A stretch of 64,000 bases of DNA from VRUE01 sp963732225 (GCA_963732225.1 CAVSYR010000003.1:62001-126000); one strand, 5' to 3'. Shown: positions 1 to 8,675, numbered from the stretch's first letter. Numbers and translations: made by a program. The notes: generated by a model from the letters alone, not told the origin.

Positions 1-1062
1 CATCGCGCCAGCCAGCGGGGCGCCGAAGCCGACGCCGGCGTCGAAGAAGGCGGTGAAGGTGCCGAGGGCAGCACCGCGTCGGCGGTCGGAGATGTTGCTG
101 ACGACGATCAGCGAGAGCGAGGGATAGAGCAGGGAGAAGGCGGCGCCCATCGCCAGCGCGCCGGCGAGTGCAACGGGCAGGCTCTGGGCGACGGCGATCG
201 CGGAGAGTCCCAGCGCCTCAACGCAGGCAGCGGCGATCGCGACGCGGGCCGGGCCGATGCGGTCCGGCAGGTCACCGCCGACGAGGCGGGTCAGCACGAC
301 CATCGTCGCGAAGGCGCCGAACACGGTCGCCCCGTGGCCGACCCCGCGCGCTTCCAGCAGCAGGACGACAAAGGCGGCGATCGTGCCGTAGCCGATCGAG
401 CCGAGGGCGAGCGCGGCTCCCGGCCGCACCGCCTCCTTGGCGATCAGCGGGTGATGCTCCTGCTCGAGCAGCGGTGAGGGCTCGAAGGGATCGGGCACGC
501 GAGTGGCGATTGCCGCCCCGACGAGAGGGAGCGCTCCGGCCAGCAGCCAGACCGCCGTGTAGCCGAGCGCGTGCTGGGTCAGCTCGCCGATCAGCGGCCC
601 GATGCTCAGCCCCGACCAGACGGCGAGGCCGTAGAGGCCGATGACGCGGCCGCGTCGCTCGATCGGCGCCAGGTCGATGATCCAGGCCGAGCCGGCGGTG
701 AAGACCGCGCCCTCGCCCGCGCCGAGCACGAGGCGGGCGCCGATCAGTCCCGCCACGCCGAGCGGCACCAGGTACAGAAAACCCGCTGCGGCGACCAAGA
801 CCGAGCCGACCAGGACCGTGGGCTTGCGGCCCCGGTGGTCGGCGAAGCGCCCGGCGAAGGGACGCAGCAGTAGCCCCGTGATCGCGTAACAGCCGACCAC
901 GACGCCGACCGCGAGATCGCCGGCACCGAGCGAGTCGTGCACGTAGCGCGGCAGGACCGGCAGCACCGCGCCGACCGCGAGCAGGCAGCAGAAGGTGACC
1001 CCGAAGACGCCGGCAAAGGCGACGCCGGGCCGGTGGATCGACGCCTCGGGCTCCTCGCTCAC
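1..1062 (-). CDS. MFS transporter, 3' end beyond the window
   Basis: An integral membrane permease of the major facilitator superfamily, probably an exporter; the substrate cannot be read from sequence. From a GTG at 1062 the frame stays open for 354 codons to the left edge. It shows alternating hydrophobic segments throughout and the cytoplasmic loop motif GRFADHRGRKP after the second segment, the classical MFS motif A. The last segments and the stop lie outside the window. It begins 8 nt after the stop of the HAD phosphatase on the same strand, so the two are probably cotranscribed. Confidence 0.85.
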   Translation of the reverse strand, partial: MSEEPEASIHRPGVAFAGVFGVTFCCLLAVGAVLPVLPRYVHDSLGAGDLAVGVVVGCYAITGLLLRPFAGRFADHRGRKPTVLVGSVLVAAAGFLYLVPLGVAGLIGARLVLGAGEGAVFTAGSAWIIDLAPIERRGRVIGLYGLAVWSGLSIGPLIGELTQHALGYTAVWLLAGALPLVGAAIATRVPDPFEPSPLLEQEHHPLIAKEAVRPGAALALGSIGYGTIAAFVVLLLEARGVGHGATVFGAFATMVVLTRLVGGDLPDRIGPARVAIAAACVEALGLSAIAVAQSLPVALAGALAMGAAFSLLYPSLSLIVVSNISDRRRGAALGTFTAFFDAGVGFGAPLAGAM

Positions 1063-1070
1063 GTCGGCAC

Positions 1071-1856
1071 TCAGCGCAGCAGCGCAGCGAGGTCGTCGAG
1101 AACCAGGTCCGGCGGCGGGTCAGCGGCCGTTGCTTCCTCTCGCGAACAAGCACCGCTGAGGACGAGAATCGTCGTCAGGCCGGCTCGCTGACCGCCCTCG
1201 ATGTCAGAGGCAATTCGGTCGCCGACCATCGCCACTCGCTCAGCGTCGACAATCAGGGCTCGCGCCTGGTCGAAGAGGTGTCGCTCCGGCTTGCCGCCGA
1301 TCTCGGCCTTCTTTCCCGACGCGGTCTCGACCGCGGCCAGGGTCGCGCCGGTTCCAGGCCAGGCGCCCCCGGGCATCGGCAAGGTGGGATCGCGGCTTGT
1401 CGCGAAGAGAGACGCGCCGGCCCGCAGGGCAAAGGTCGCCGTCAGCAGCTCCGCGTAGTCGAACTCGCGATGGCCCGAGACGACCACCGCGTCGGCACTC
1501 CTTGCGGTCTCTCCGTCAAGCAGGGTGAGCCCGGTGGCGGCGACCGTCTGCTTGAAGCCGGGCGCCCCGATCACGAAGGCGGTGCCTGCGGTCCCGACCT
1601 GCTCCGCGGCCAACTTGGCGGTTGCCGCACCCGCGGTCACGACCCGGTCGCCGGCGATCTCGACCCCGGCCTCGCGCAACCGCACCGCGTAGGCGTCGGG
1701 CTGCTTCACCGAGTTGTTGGTGACGAAGACGATCTCCTTGCCGGACTCGATCAGCGCCCGCAGAGCCTCGACCGAGCCCGGCACCAGCTCGCGCCCCACC
1801 CAGACGACCCCATCGAGGTCGACCAGGAAGCCGTCGAATTCGTCCGCCGCCGCCAC
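1071..1856 (-). CDS. HAD-IIA (NagD-like) phosphatase
   Basis: A 261-residue cytoplasmic phosphatase of the NagD/4-nitrophenylphosphatase group. Motif I is DLDGVVW near residue 12 (nucleophile Asp), motif II is VFVTNNS near residue 43, the lysine of motif III sits in IGGKPE, and motif IV is MVGDRIASDIEGG. The C2-type cap lies between motifs II and III, as expected for HAD-IIA. The start is the GTG at 1856, preferred because the ATG at 1860 is out of frame. It is the first gene of a two-gene unit with the MFS transporter. The natural substrate is unknown. Confidence 0.88.
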   Translation of the reverse strand: MAAADEFDGFLVDLDGVVWVGRELVPGSVEALRALIESGKEIVFVTNNSVKQPDAYAVRLREAGVEIAGDRVVTAGAATAKLAAEQVGTAGTAFVIGAPGFKQTVAATGLTLLDGETARSADAVVVSGHREFDYAELLTATFALRAGASLFATSRDPTLPMPGGAWPGTGATLAAVETASGKKAEIGGKPERHLFDQARALIVDAERVAMVGDRIASDIEGGQRAGLTTILVLSGACSREEATAADPPPDLVLDDLAALLR

Positions 1857-1907
1857 TCATCGCAGGCTATCTGTCGTCGGTCGAGGGAGATTGGGTATAG
1901 AGATCGA

Positions 1908-1913
1908 TACGGT
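1908..1913 (+). promoter_or_regulatory. -10 element of a leaderless-type promoter
   Basis: TACGGT lies 7 nt before the ATG at 1921, so transcription would start at or next to the start codon. No Shine-Dalgarno sequence is visible in between. The same arrangement precedes several other genes in the window. Confidence 0.5.
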
Positions 1914-1920
1914 GAGGCCG

Positions 1921-2652
1921 ATGAGCGTCAACGGTCAGGTCGTCGAAGCCAACGACGTGTCCCGTCGCTACGGCGAGGGCGCAGCGGCTGTTGATGCCCT
2001 GGTCGAGGTCAGCACCGCATTTGAGCGTGGCCGCTTCACCGCGATCATGGGCCCCTCCGGCTCCGGCAAGTCGACGCTGATGCACATCCTCGCCGGCCTC
2101 GACAAGCCGACGGGAGGCACCGTCCTGCTCGACGGCCAGGAGATCACCGGCCTCGACGACGGCGAGCTGACCAAGCTGCGCCGCGAGAAGCTCGGCTTCG
2201 TCTTCCAGTTCTTCAACCTGCTGCCGGTCCTCACCGCCGAGGAGAACCTGGTGCTGCCGCTCTCGATTGCCGGCAGCAAGCCCGACAGCCAGTGGGTCGA
2301 CCAACTGGTCCGCACGGTCGGCCTCGAGGATCGCCGCACCCACCGGCCGGCGGAGCTCTCCGGCGGCCAGCAGCAGCGGGTCGCGGTGGCCCGCGCCCTG
2401 GTCTCCAAACCGGCCGTCGTCTTTGCCGACGAGCCGACCGGCAACCTCGACTCGAAAGCGAGCGAGGACGTTCTTCAGCTGCTGCGCCAAGCGGTCGACG
2501 AGTTCGGCCAGACGGTGATCATGGTCACCCACGACCCGGCCGCCGCTGCCCATGCCGACCGGCTGATCACCCTCCGCGACGGCAGGATCGTCCACGACGA
2601 CGTTCCCGGTTCCGCGGACGAGGTGATCGAGCTGATGAAGCAGGTTGACTAG
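1921..2652 (+). CDS. ABC transporter ATP-binding protein (LolD/MacB type)
   Basis: A 243-residue ATPase that powers the permease encoded immediately downstream. It has Walker A GPSGSGKST, the Q-loop in FVFQFFNLLP, the signature LSGGQQQR, Walker B VVFADEPTGNLD and the switch histidine in MVTHD, so all nucleotide-binding residues are present. The FQFFNLLP and DEPTGNLD wording is typical of the LolD/FtsE/MacB branch that works with FtsX-fold permeases. The start is taken at ATG 1921, with a TACGGT box just upstream; the open frame reaching further left is not needed for the domain. The stop overlaps the permease start by 8 nt. Confidence 0.93.
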   Translation: MSVNGQVVEANDVSRRYGEGAAAVDALVEVSTAFERGRFTAIMGPSGSGKSTLMHILAGLDKPTGGTVLLDGQEITGLDDGELTKLRREKLGFVFQFFNLLPVLTAEENLVLPLSIAGSKPDSQWVDQLVRTVGLEDRRTHRPAELSGGQQQRVAVARALVSKPAVVFADEPTGNLDSKASEDVLQLLRQAVDEFGQTVIMVTHDPAAAAHADRLITLRDGRIVHDDVPGSADEVIELMKQVD

Positions 2653-5194
2653 CCTCGCCCTCAAGAGCCTCTGGGCGCGCAAGGTACGCGCGCTCGCCAC
2701 CACCCTCGCGGTGGTCATCGGGGTCGCCTTCGTCGCCGGCTCCTACGTTCTCACCGACACGATCTTCGCCGCCTTCGACGAAATCTTCGGCGAGTCGCTG
2801 AAGGGGACCGCCGTCGTCGTCACCGCCGAAAACCCGGTCAAACAGGAAAACGGCGAAACCCCGACGATCAGCGCCTCGCTGCTGCCGCGGGTGCAGCAGA
2901 CGCCGGGAGTGCGCCTGGCCGCCGGCGCGATCTTCACCCCCGGTGGTTTCTTCGATGCCAAGGGGGAAAAGATCGGCACCAAATTCGCCCCCAAATTCAT
3001 CTCCTCGACGCTTCCCGGTGGGCTCGAGTCGCTCACCTATGTGGACGGGCATCGACCGCGGGGTCCCACCGAAGCCTCGCTCACGGAAGCGGCGGCCAGC
3101 GAAGCCGGACTCTCGCTGGGCGACACGCTGAAAATCGTTGGCCAGGGCCGCGTGCACTCCTTCCGCCTCGTTGGCTTCACCCGCCTCGGTGGCGCCTCCT
3201 TCGGCGGCGCCAGCATCGCGCAGGTGACGCTGCCCGTGGCGCAGCGCCTTGCCCACAAGCTCGGCCGCTTCGACCAGATCTCGGTGGCATCCAAATCTGG
3301 CGCCTCGGCGACGGTGTTGAAGAAACGCATCGCCACCGAGATGCCGGCCGGCGTGCGGGTCGAGACCGCCAAGGAAAACGCCGACCGCGGCTCCGAAGAA
3401 ATCCGCGAAAGCCTCAACTTCCTGCAGATCTTCCTGCTCGTCTTCGCCTTCATCGCGATCCTCGTCGGCTCCTTCCTGATCTTCAACACCTTCTCGATCA
3501 CGGTCGCCCAGCGGGTCACCGAGTTCGGCATGCTGCGCACGCTCGGCGCCTCGCGCCGTCAGATCCTCACCACGGTGGTGGTCGAGGCATTGGCGATCGG
3601 CCTGCTCGGCGCGATCGTCGGCATCGGCGGCGGCTTCGTCATCGCCAAGCTGCTCAACCTCCTGCTCGAAACCTTCGAAATCGACCTGCCGACCACCGGC
3701 CTGGTGATGGAGTCGCGCACGGTGATCGTCTCGCTGTTGATCGGCATCTTCGTCACCCTGTTCTCCTCGCTGGTGCCGGCGCTGCGCTCCACCAGGGTGC
3801 CCCCGATTGCCGCCCTGCGCGCGACGATTCCGACGCCCACCCGGCGCCGGCGCCTGCTCGGCGTCGCGATCTCCCTGCTGCTCGGCATCGTCGGCCTGGC
3901 GATGGTCCTGATCGGGCTCTTCGGCAGCGCCAGCGGTGGGACCGCGGCGGGCCTGATCGGCGGCGGCGCGGTCGTGATCGTCTTCGCCGTCTCGCTCTTC
4001 AGCCCGCGTCTGGTGCCGCCGCTGGCAAGGATCGCCGGTTGGCCGCTGGAGCGCCGGCGCAAGCTGCTCGGCCGGCTCTCGCGTGAGAACGCCCAGCGCA
4101 ACCCGAGTCGCACCGCGGTGACCGCGGCGTCCCTGATGATCGGCCTGATGGTGGTCACCTTCGTCACCGTCTTCGCCGCCGGCCTCAAGGGCTCGGTCGC
4201 CCAGGTGGTCGACGAAAACTTCGCCGGTGGCCTGGTGATCCAGAACAGCGATGGCTTCTCGCCGATCCCCAACGGTGCCGCGATCGCCGCGCGCCAGGTG
4301 CCGGGGGTGGGGACCGTCGCCTCGATCCGCTCGGAGCAGGCGAAGCTGCTGCCGTCGGGAGCTGGCGCTCGGGTCTCCGCCCCGAGCCCCGGCGTCGAAA
4401 AGACGGTCGACGTCGAATGGAAGAAAGGCGGCCCAGCCACGCTGCGACGCCTGCGCGACGGGCAGGCGATCCTCGCCGACTCCTTCGCCTCCGAAAACGG
4501 GCTCGAAGTCGGCGACAGCTTCCGCCTGCTCAGCCAGACCCGCCGCCAACCCAGCTTCGAAGTCGTCGGCGAGTTCGACTCCAAGCTCGGCGTCTTCGGC
4601 AGCGTCCTGGTCACGCAGGCGGTGATGGCCCGCGAGTTCGGCCAGACCCAGGACACGATCGACTTCATCGAAACCGCGCCCGGGGCGAACGCGGCCCGCA
4701 CCCAAGCGCTGCTCACCGGCCTGGTCGAAAGGGCCTTTCCGGTCGCCGAAGTGCTGAACCAGCAGGAACTGAAGGAAAGCCGCGAAGAGCAGGTCGACCA
4801 GCTGGTCAACCTCGTCTACGCGCTGCTCTTCCTCGCGATCGTGATCTCCCTCTTCGGCATCGCCAACACGCTGGCGCTCTCGATCCACGAACGCACCCGC
4901 GAGCTCGGCATGCTGCGGGCGATCGGCATGTCGCGGAGCCAGGTGCGGACGATGATTCGCTATGAGGCGGTGATCACGGCCCTGATCGGCGCGATCCTGG
5001 GGATGGTGCTGGGCCTGATCTTCGCGGCGCTGATCGCGCAACCGCTGAAGGACGAAGGCTTCACCCTCTCCTATCCGATCGGATCATTGGTGGGCCTGCT
5101 GGTCTTCGCTGCCGTCCTCGGCGTGCTCGCGGCGATCGCGCCGGCCCGGCGCGCCTCGCGCCTAGACGTCCTGGAGTCGCTGCAGTACGAGTAG
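2645..5194 (+). CDS. FtsX/MacB-like ABC transporter permease
   Basis: An 849-residue membrane protein, the permease partner of the ATPase at 1921. It opens with one transmembrane helix and a large extracytoplasmic region. A three-helix FtsX core follows around residues 255-375, then more hydrophobic segments, a second external domain and a second FtsX core at the C-terminus (around residues 715-845). This two-core layout is that of single-chain LolCE/MacB-type mechanotransmission permeases. The start is a TTG at 2645 inside the end of the ATPase gene, implying translational coupling. Such pairs move lipids or peptides or control hydrolases; which one applies here is not shown. Confidence 0.88.
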   Translation: MTSLALKSLWARKVRALATTLAVVIGVAFVAGSYVLTDTIFAAFDEIFGESLKGTAVVVTAENPVKQENGETPTISASLLPRVQQTPGVRLAAGAIFTPGGFFDAKGEKIGTKFAPKFISSTLPGGLESLTYVDGHRPRGPTEASLTEAAASEAGLSLGDTLKIVGQGRVHSFRLVGFTRLGGASFGGASIAQVTLPVAQRLAHKLGRFDQISVASKSGASATVLKKRIATEMPAGVRVETAKENADRGSEEIRESLNFLQIFLLVFAFIAILVGSFLIFNTFSITVAQRVTEFGMLRTLGASRRQILTTVVVEALAIGLLGAIVGIGGGFVIAKLLNLLLETFEIDLPTTGLVMESRTVIVSLLIGIFVTLFSSLVPALRSTRVPPIAALRATIPTPTRRRRLLGVAISLLLGIVGLAMVLIGLFGSASGGTAAGLIGGGAVVIVFAVSLFSPRLVPPLARIAGWPLERRRKLLGRLSRENAQRNPSRTAVTAASLMIGLMVVTFVTVFAAGLKGSVAQVVDENFAGGLVIQNSDGFSPIPNGAAIAARQVPGVGTVASIRSEQAKLLPSGAGARVSAPSPGVEKTVDVEWKKGGPATLRRLRDGQAILADSFASENGLEVGDSFRLLSQTRRQPSFEVVGEFDSKLGVFGSVLVTQAVMAREFGQTQDTIDFIETAPGANAARTQALLTGLVERAFPVAEVLNQQELKESREEQVDQLVNLVYALLFLAIVISLFGIANTLALSIHERTRELGMLRAIGMSRSQVRTMIRYEAVITALIGAILGMVLGLIFAALIAQPLKDEGFTLSYPIGSLVGLLVFAAVLGVLAAIAPARRASRLDVLESLQYE

Positions 5195-5198
5195 CGCC

Positions 5199-5492
5199 TC
5201 AGCGCTTGACGAGACGCCGGACCGCGGCCATCAGCTCGTCGGTCATCTCCTGCTGGTCGCCCCCCTTGGCGCCGGCGACGCAGTGAGCGGCGTGGTCTGA
5301 GAGCAGCTCGAGGGCGACCTTGTCGAGCGCGGCCTGGATCGCGGTCACCTGGGTGACGACGTTGATGCAGTAGCGATTCTCCTCGACCATCCGCTCGACG
5401 CCCCGCACCTGACCCTCGATCCGGCGCAGGCGCTTGAGCACCGCCTCGCGGTTCTCGGTATAGCCGTGGACGGTTTCGGGCTTGCTTGCCAC
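5199..5492 (-). CDS. csoR: CsoR-family metal-sensing repressor
   Basis: A 97-residue all-helical DNA-binding protein of the CsoR/RcnR family. The Cu(I) ligands are present as one Cys in RYCINVVTQ and a His-x3-Cys in DHAAHCV, matching the C-H-C signature of copper-type CsoR. The GTG at 5492 gives a normal family length; a longer open frame would read back through the upstream palindrome and is unlikely. The palindrome at 5508-5524 fits autoregulation. No copper ATPase or chaperone gene is adjacent, so the regulated gene besides itself is not visible. It converges with the ABC permease, 4 nt apart. Confidence 0.88.
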   Translation of the reverse strand: MASKPETVHGYTENREAVLKRLRRIEGQVRGVERMVEENRYCINVVTQVTAIQAALDKVALELLSDHAAHCVAGAKGGDQQEMTDELMAAVRRLVKR

Positions 5493-5507
5493 GCGGTCGA
5501 GTATGTC

Positions 5508-5524
5508 ATACCCCCTAGGGGTAT
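5508..5524. promoter_or_regulatory. Probable CsoR operator
   Basis: A perfect 7-3-7 palindrome, ATACCCC-CTA-GGGGTAT, 15 nt upstream of the csoR start. G-tract palindromes of this shape are known CsoR-family binding sites. It touches the stop codon of the upstream esterase gene, so it lies in the 31-nt gap between two same-strand genes. Confidence 0.75.
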
Positions 5525-6612
5525 CAGGCCGGAACGGGGGCCGGCGCGGCCGCGGCAAGGCCGAGGCCCATGCGCAGGGCGCCCGCAACCTCGAGCATCG
5601 CGGTGCGGGCGCTGGGGCAGATCGCGGTCAGGTTGGCGAAGCCGTGGATTTGGTCGCGGTGGCGCTGCAGGACCACCTGCACGCCGGCCTCGCGCATCCT
5701 TGCCGCGTAGATCTCACCCTCGTCGCGCAGCGGGTCGAAGCCCGAGGTGGCGACGTAGGCGGGGGGCAGGCCGGAGACGTCCTCCGCCCGCATCATCGAG
5801 GCGCGGGGGTCGGCTTCGTCGATGCCGTCGGGGATGTAGTGGTTCTCGAACCACTCCATGTCCTCGCGGGTGAGCAGGAAGCCTTCGGCGAAGGTGTCGC
5901 GCGAGGTCTGGCCGCCGACCGCGTCGGTGACGGGATAGAGCAGCAGTTGCATCGCCGGCTGTGGGTTGCCGGCGTCGCGGTTCTGGATGCAGAGGGCGGT
6001 CGAGAGGTTGCCGCCGGCGCTGTCGCCGCCGACCGCCATCCGCGCGGGATCGGCGCCCAGCTCGGCGGCGTGCTCGTGGGCCCAGGCAAAGGCGGCGACA
6101 GCGTCTTCCACCGGGATCGGGAACGGGTGCTCCGGAGCCAACCGGTAGTCGACCGAGAGCACGCGGCAGCCGCTGTGCTCGGCGAGGAAGCGGCAGGCGC
6201 TGTCATGGGTGTCGAGGTCGCCGATCACCCAGCCACCGCCGTGGTAGTAGACGAGCATTGGCTGCGGGGGCTGCGGCGCCCCCAAGGCGACGTAGAGGCG
6301 GGCCGGCATCTCGCCGCCGGGGCCCTGGATCGTCAGCTCGTCGACCCGCGCCATCGGTCGCGGCGGTCCACACACGACCGGGACCTCGGCGCGGTTCTCC
6401 GCTCGCGCCTGCTCGACCGTGCGGCCCTCGACCAGCGACGTCTCGCCGTTCAACCTGGCCAGCGCCAGCAGCATCTGGATGTCGGGCGCCAGCTCCTGGC
6501 CGTCGAGGCGGGGAGGAGGGCCGATCATGCGCCGGATAAGCCGGGGCGGCAGGCCGCACGCCCGCTTGACGATCCGGTGCTCGATCTGGGGAGAAAGCCG
6601 CGGTAGAGCCAT
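5524..6612 (-). CDS. Alpha/beta hydrolase, hormone-sensitive-lipase-like esterase
   Basis: A 362-residue carboxylesterase of the HSL (bacterial family IV) group. The oxyanion motif HGGG is at residues 124-127, the nucleophile Ser198 is in GGDSAGG, the acid is in the FDPLRDEG segment and His323 is in QIHGFANL, so the triad is complete. About 90 N-terminal residues form the expected helical cap. The ATG at 6612 has a TAGCCT box 8 nt upstream. No signal peptide is seen, so it acts in the cytoplasm. Short-chain or xenobiotic esters are likely substrates by family; none is specified by context. Confidence 0.9.
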   Translation of the reverse strand: MALPRLSPQIEHRIVKRACGLPPRLIRRMIGPPPRLDGQELAPDIQMLLALARLNGETSLVEGRTVEQARAENRAEVPVVCGPPRPMARVDELTIQGPGGEMPARLYVALGAPQPPQPMLVYYHGGGWVIGDLDTHDSACRFLAEHSGCRVLSVDYRLAPEHPFPIPVEDAVAAFAWAHEHAAELGADPARMAVGGDSAGGNLSTALCIQNRDAGNPQPAMQLLLYPVTDAVGGQTSRDTFAEGFLLTREDMEWFENHYIPDGIDEADPRASMMRAEDVSGLPPAYVATSGFDPLRDEGEIYAARMREAGVQVVLQRHRDQIHGFANLTAICPSARTAMLEVAGALRMGLGLAAAAPAPVPA

Positions 6613-6620
6613 TGCGAGGC

Positions 6621-6626
6621 AGGCTA
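6621..6626 (-). promoter_or_regulatory. -10 element of a leaderless-type promoter
   Basis: TAGCCT on the minus strand, 8 nt before the esterase ATG at 6612, matching the TAnnnT pattern seen repeatedly in this window. Confidence 0.45.
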
Positions 6627-6690
6627 CTGCCTCCGTGACGAAGCTAACGGGAACTTCATCTCGGGATCGTTAGCCTCGCCGGTAGGGACG

Positions 6691-8031
6691 ATGGAGGCAG
6701 CGACGACAAGCGCTCCGCGACCGGCCAGCCGGTTGCCCGAGCGACGCTCGCCGCCCAGCCCGCCGCTGCCGCGGGCAATCCAGACCGCGATCTGGTCACG
6801 CCAGGCGCGCCGATTGCTCTATGCCTGCCAGGACCGCTACGGCGACATGTTCAGGCTGCACATCGCCTACGAAGGGACATGGGTGATGCTGGCCGACCCG
6901 GCGGCGGTCAAGCAGGTCTTCACCGGCGATCCCAAGGTCTTCCACGCGGGGGAGGGCAATCAGATCCTCGCCCCGATCCTCGGCAAGAACTCGGTCCTCG
7001 TCCTCGACGAGAAGCCGCACATGAGCCAGCGCAAGCTGCTGTTGCCGCCCTTCCACGGCACCCGGATGCAGGGCTACGAGCAGACGATGAGCGAGATCGC
7101 CGAGCGCGAGATCGCCGATTGGCCCACTGGCATCCCGCATCAGCTGCGGCCGCGGATGCAGGCGATGACCCTCGAGATCATCCTGCAGACCGTCTTCGGC
7201 GTCCGCGAGGGCGAGCGGATGGGCGAGCTGCGGGCGGCGCTGCGTGACTTCCTCGACCTCACCACCGATCCCAAGGTTCTCCTCCCCGTGCTGATGATCG
7301 GTCCCAACCGGATCCGCAAGTTCGGCCCCTTCCGCCGCCGCGTCGATCGGGTCGACGAGCTGATCTACCGCGAGATCGCCGAGCGCCGTGCCGCCGGCGA
7401 CGTCGAGCAGCGCGACGACGTGCTCTCGATGCTGGTCGCGGCCCGCCACGAGGACGGCAGCCCGATGCGCGACCAGGAGATGCGCGACGAGCTGCTCACC
7501 TTGCTGGTTGCCGGCCACGAGACGACGGCGACCTCGCTCTCCTGGGCGATCGAGCGCCTCAGCCGCAACCCCGACAAGCTCGAGCGCCTGCGCGCCGAGG
7601 TGCTCGAGGGCCGCGAGGAGTACCTGACCGCGACGATCCAGGAGACCCTGCGCCTGCGCCCGGTGATCTCGATCGTCCTGCGCAAGCTCACCGAGTCAGT
7701 TGAGATCGGCGGCTACCAGCTGCCCGCCGGGATCTCGGTCGCCCCCTGCGTCTACCTCGTCCACCGCAACCCCGAGGTCTACCCCGAGCCGCAGCGCTTC
7801 CTGCCCGAGCGCTTCCTCGACAACCCGCCCGGCACCTACACCTGGATCCCCTTCGGCGGTGGCGTGCGCCGTTGCCTCGGTGCCTCCTTCGCCCAGTTCG
7901 AGATGGCCGTCGTGCTCAAGGAGCTGGTCAAGCGCCACCAGATCCGTCCCGCCAACCCCAAGCCCGAACGGGTTTTTCGCCGCGCCATCACCGAGACCCC
8001 GCGCCACAACGCCGAGGTCATTCTCGGCTGA
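6691..8031 (+). CDS. Cytochrome P450
   Basis: A 446-residue soluble haem-thiolate monooxygenase. The I-helix oxygen-binding motif is AGHETTATS, the K-helix ExxR is in ETLRLRP, and the haem loop FGGGVRRCLG (residues 388-397) carries the axial ligand Cys395. Length and layout are those of bacterial class I P450s, which need separate ferredoxin and reductase; neither is nearby. The ATG at 6691 follows a short gap from the divergent esterase. The last 29 nt of the gene, encoding HNAEVILG and the stop, recur at 8647-8675 after an inserted cassette. The substrate is unknown. Confidence 0.93.
   Translation: MEAATTSAPRPASRLPERRSPPSPPLPRAIQTAIWSRQARRLLYACQDRYGDMFRLHIAYEGTWVMLADPAAVKQVFTGDPKVFHAGEGNQILAPILGKNSVLVLDEKPHMSQRKLLLPPFHGTRMQGYEQTMSEIAEREIADWPTGIPHQLRPRMQAMTLEIILQTVFGVREGERMGELRAALRDFLDLTTDPKVLLPVLMIGPNRIRKFGPFRRRVDRVDELIYREIAERRAAGDVEQRDDVLSMLVAARHEDGSPMRDQEMRDELLTLLVAGHETTATSLSWAIERLSRNPDKLERLRAEVLEGREEYLTATIQETLRLRPVISIVLRKLTESVEIGGYQLPAGISVAPCVYLVHRNPEVYPEPQRFLPERFLDNPPGTYTWIPFGGGVRRCLGASFAQFEMAVVLKELVKRHQIRPANPKPERVFRRAITETPRHNAEVILG
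8003..8031 (+). repeat. Direct repeat, copy 1 (P450 3' end)
   Basis: The terminal 29 nt of the P450 gene. It matches 8647-8675 at 24 of 29 positions, and both copies finish in a stop codon (TGA here, TAG there). Confidence 0.7.
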
Positions 8032-8058
8032 AGACAGGCTTGCCCGTGGGTGTCGTTG

Positions 8059-8064
8059 TACCGT
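8059..8064 (+). promoter_or_regulatory. -10 element of a leaderless-type promoter
   Basis: TACCGT ends 6 nt before the ATG at 8071, suggesting that the inserted small gene carries its own promoter. Confidence 0.45.
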
Positions 8065-8070
8065 GATGGC

Positions 8071-8244
8071 ATGAAGTCGCCGAAGCGCAGCGGGAACTGG
8101 ACACCCGACGGAGCGGCTGAGCGCGCCGCCCTCCGCCGTGAATACTTGGAGTTGACGCCGGCTGAGCGAGTTGAACAGGTCTCTGAGCTCTCGCGGGTCA
8201 TGACCCAGCTAGCCGAAGCCGGACGCCGCCAGCGCAGTGCCTGA
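8071..8244 (+). CDS. Small charged protein paired with a nucleotidyltransferase-like gene
   Basis: A 57-residue hydrophilic protein, rich in Arg and Glu, with helix-forming stretches such as ERVEQVSELSRV. It overlaps the next gene by 8 nt. A small first gene translationally coupled to a nucleotidyltransferase-like second gene is common in MNT-type toxin-antitoxin and related pairs, so a partner role is plausible but not proven. The start at ATG 8071 follows a TACCGT box; a GTG at 8050 is the alternative. No family was recognised with certainty. Confidence 0.5.
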   Translation: MKSPKRSGNWTPDGAAERAALRREYLELTPAERVEQVSELSRVMTQLAEAGRRQRSA

Positions 8245-8646
8245 GCTCGATATTCAGGGCATATTCGAGGCACTCGACCGCGAAGACGTTGAGTTCCTTG
8301 TCATCGGTGGCGTCTCGCTGGAATGCTTGCGGCGCTCGATACGCAAATCGAAGGGGCAGAGGAGTTCAAGGGGGAGGAGCTTCCCGATCCGCTTGACCCC
8401 GAGGCGCTCGCCCTGGGCGGCAACTGGGTTCTGCGTACTCGGCTTGGTCGCTTCGACATCATGCAGTGGATTGGCGATGACCCCCTGTGGGAGAAGCTCT
8501 CGCCAACGGCAATCGAGGCCGAGATCGGTGGTCTACTCGTCAAGTTCGCAAGCTACGAGAGTCTTGTCGCTCTCAAGCAGCAAGCGGGACGCCCACAAGA
8601 CTTGATCGACCTACAGCGTCTACGGGAGGCTCGCGGCGAGGAGTGA
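8237..8646 (+). pseudogene. Broken nucleotidyltransferase-like gene
   Basis: The 5' part, from GTG 8237, encodes a start typical of DUF6036/minimal nucleotidyltransferase proteins (DVEFLVIGGV). Near 8310-8325 the reading frame changes, and the C-terminal half continues in another frame from about 8323 (LRTRLGRFDIMQW and onward to 8646). The catalytic GS-x(n)-DxD segment that should follow IGG is missing. This looks like an internal deletion with a frameshift, leaving an inactive gene. It ends exactly where the second copy of the P450 3' end begins. Confidence 0.65.
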
Positions 8647-8675
8647 GCCACAACGCCGAGCTCATCCTCGGTTAG
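8647..8675 (+). repeat. Direct repeat, copy 2 (fossil P450 3' end)
   Basis: Encodes HNAELILG plus stop, the same C-terminus as the P450 upstream (HNAEVILG). It is not attached to any P450 body, and the nucleotidyltransferase cassette lies exactly between the two copies. Confidence 0.7.

Noticed and set aside
2567..5041. 824-codon open frame on the minus strand
   Set aside because: Exactly antisense to the ABC permease, with Arg/Asp/His-rich low-complexity content typical of GC-rich shadow frames.
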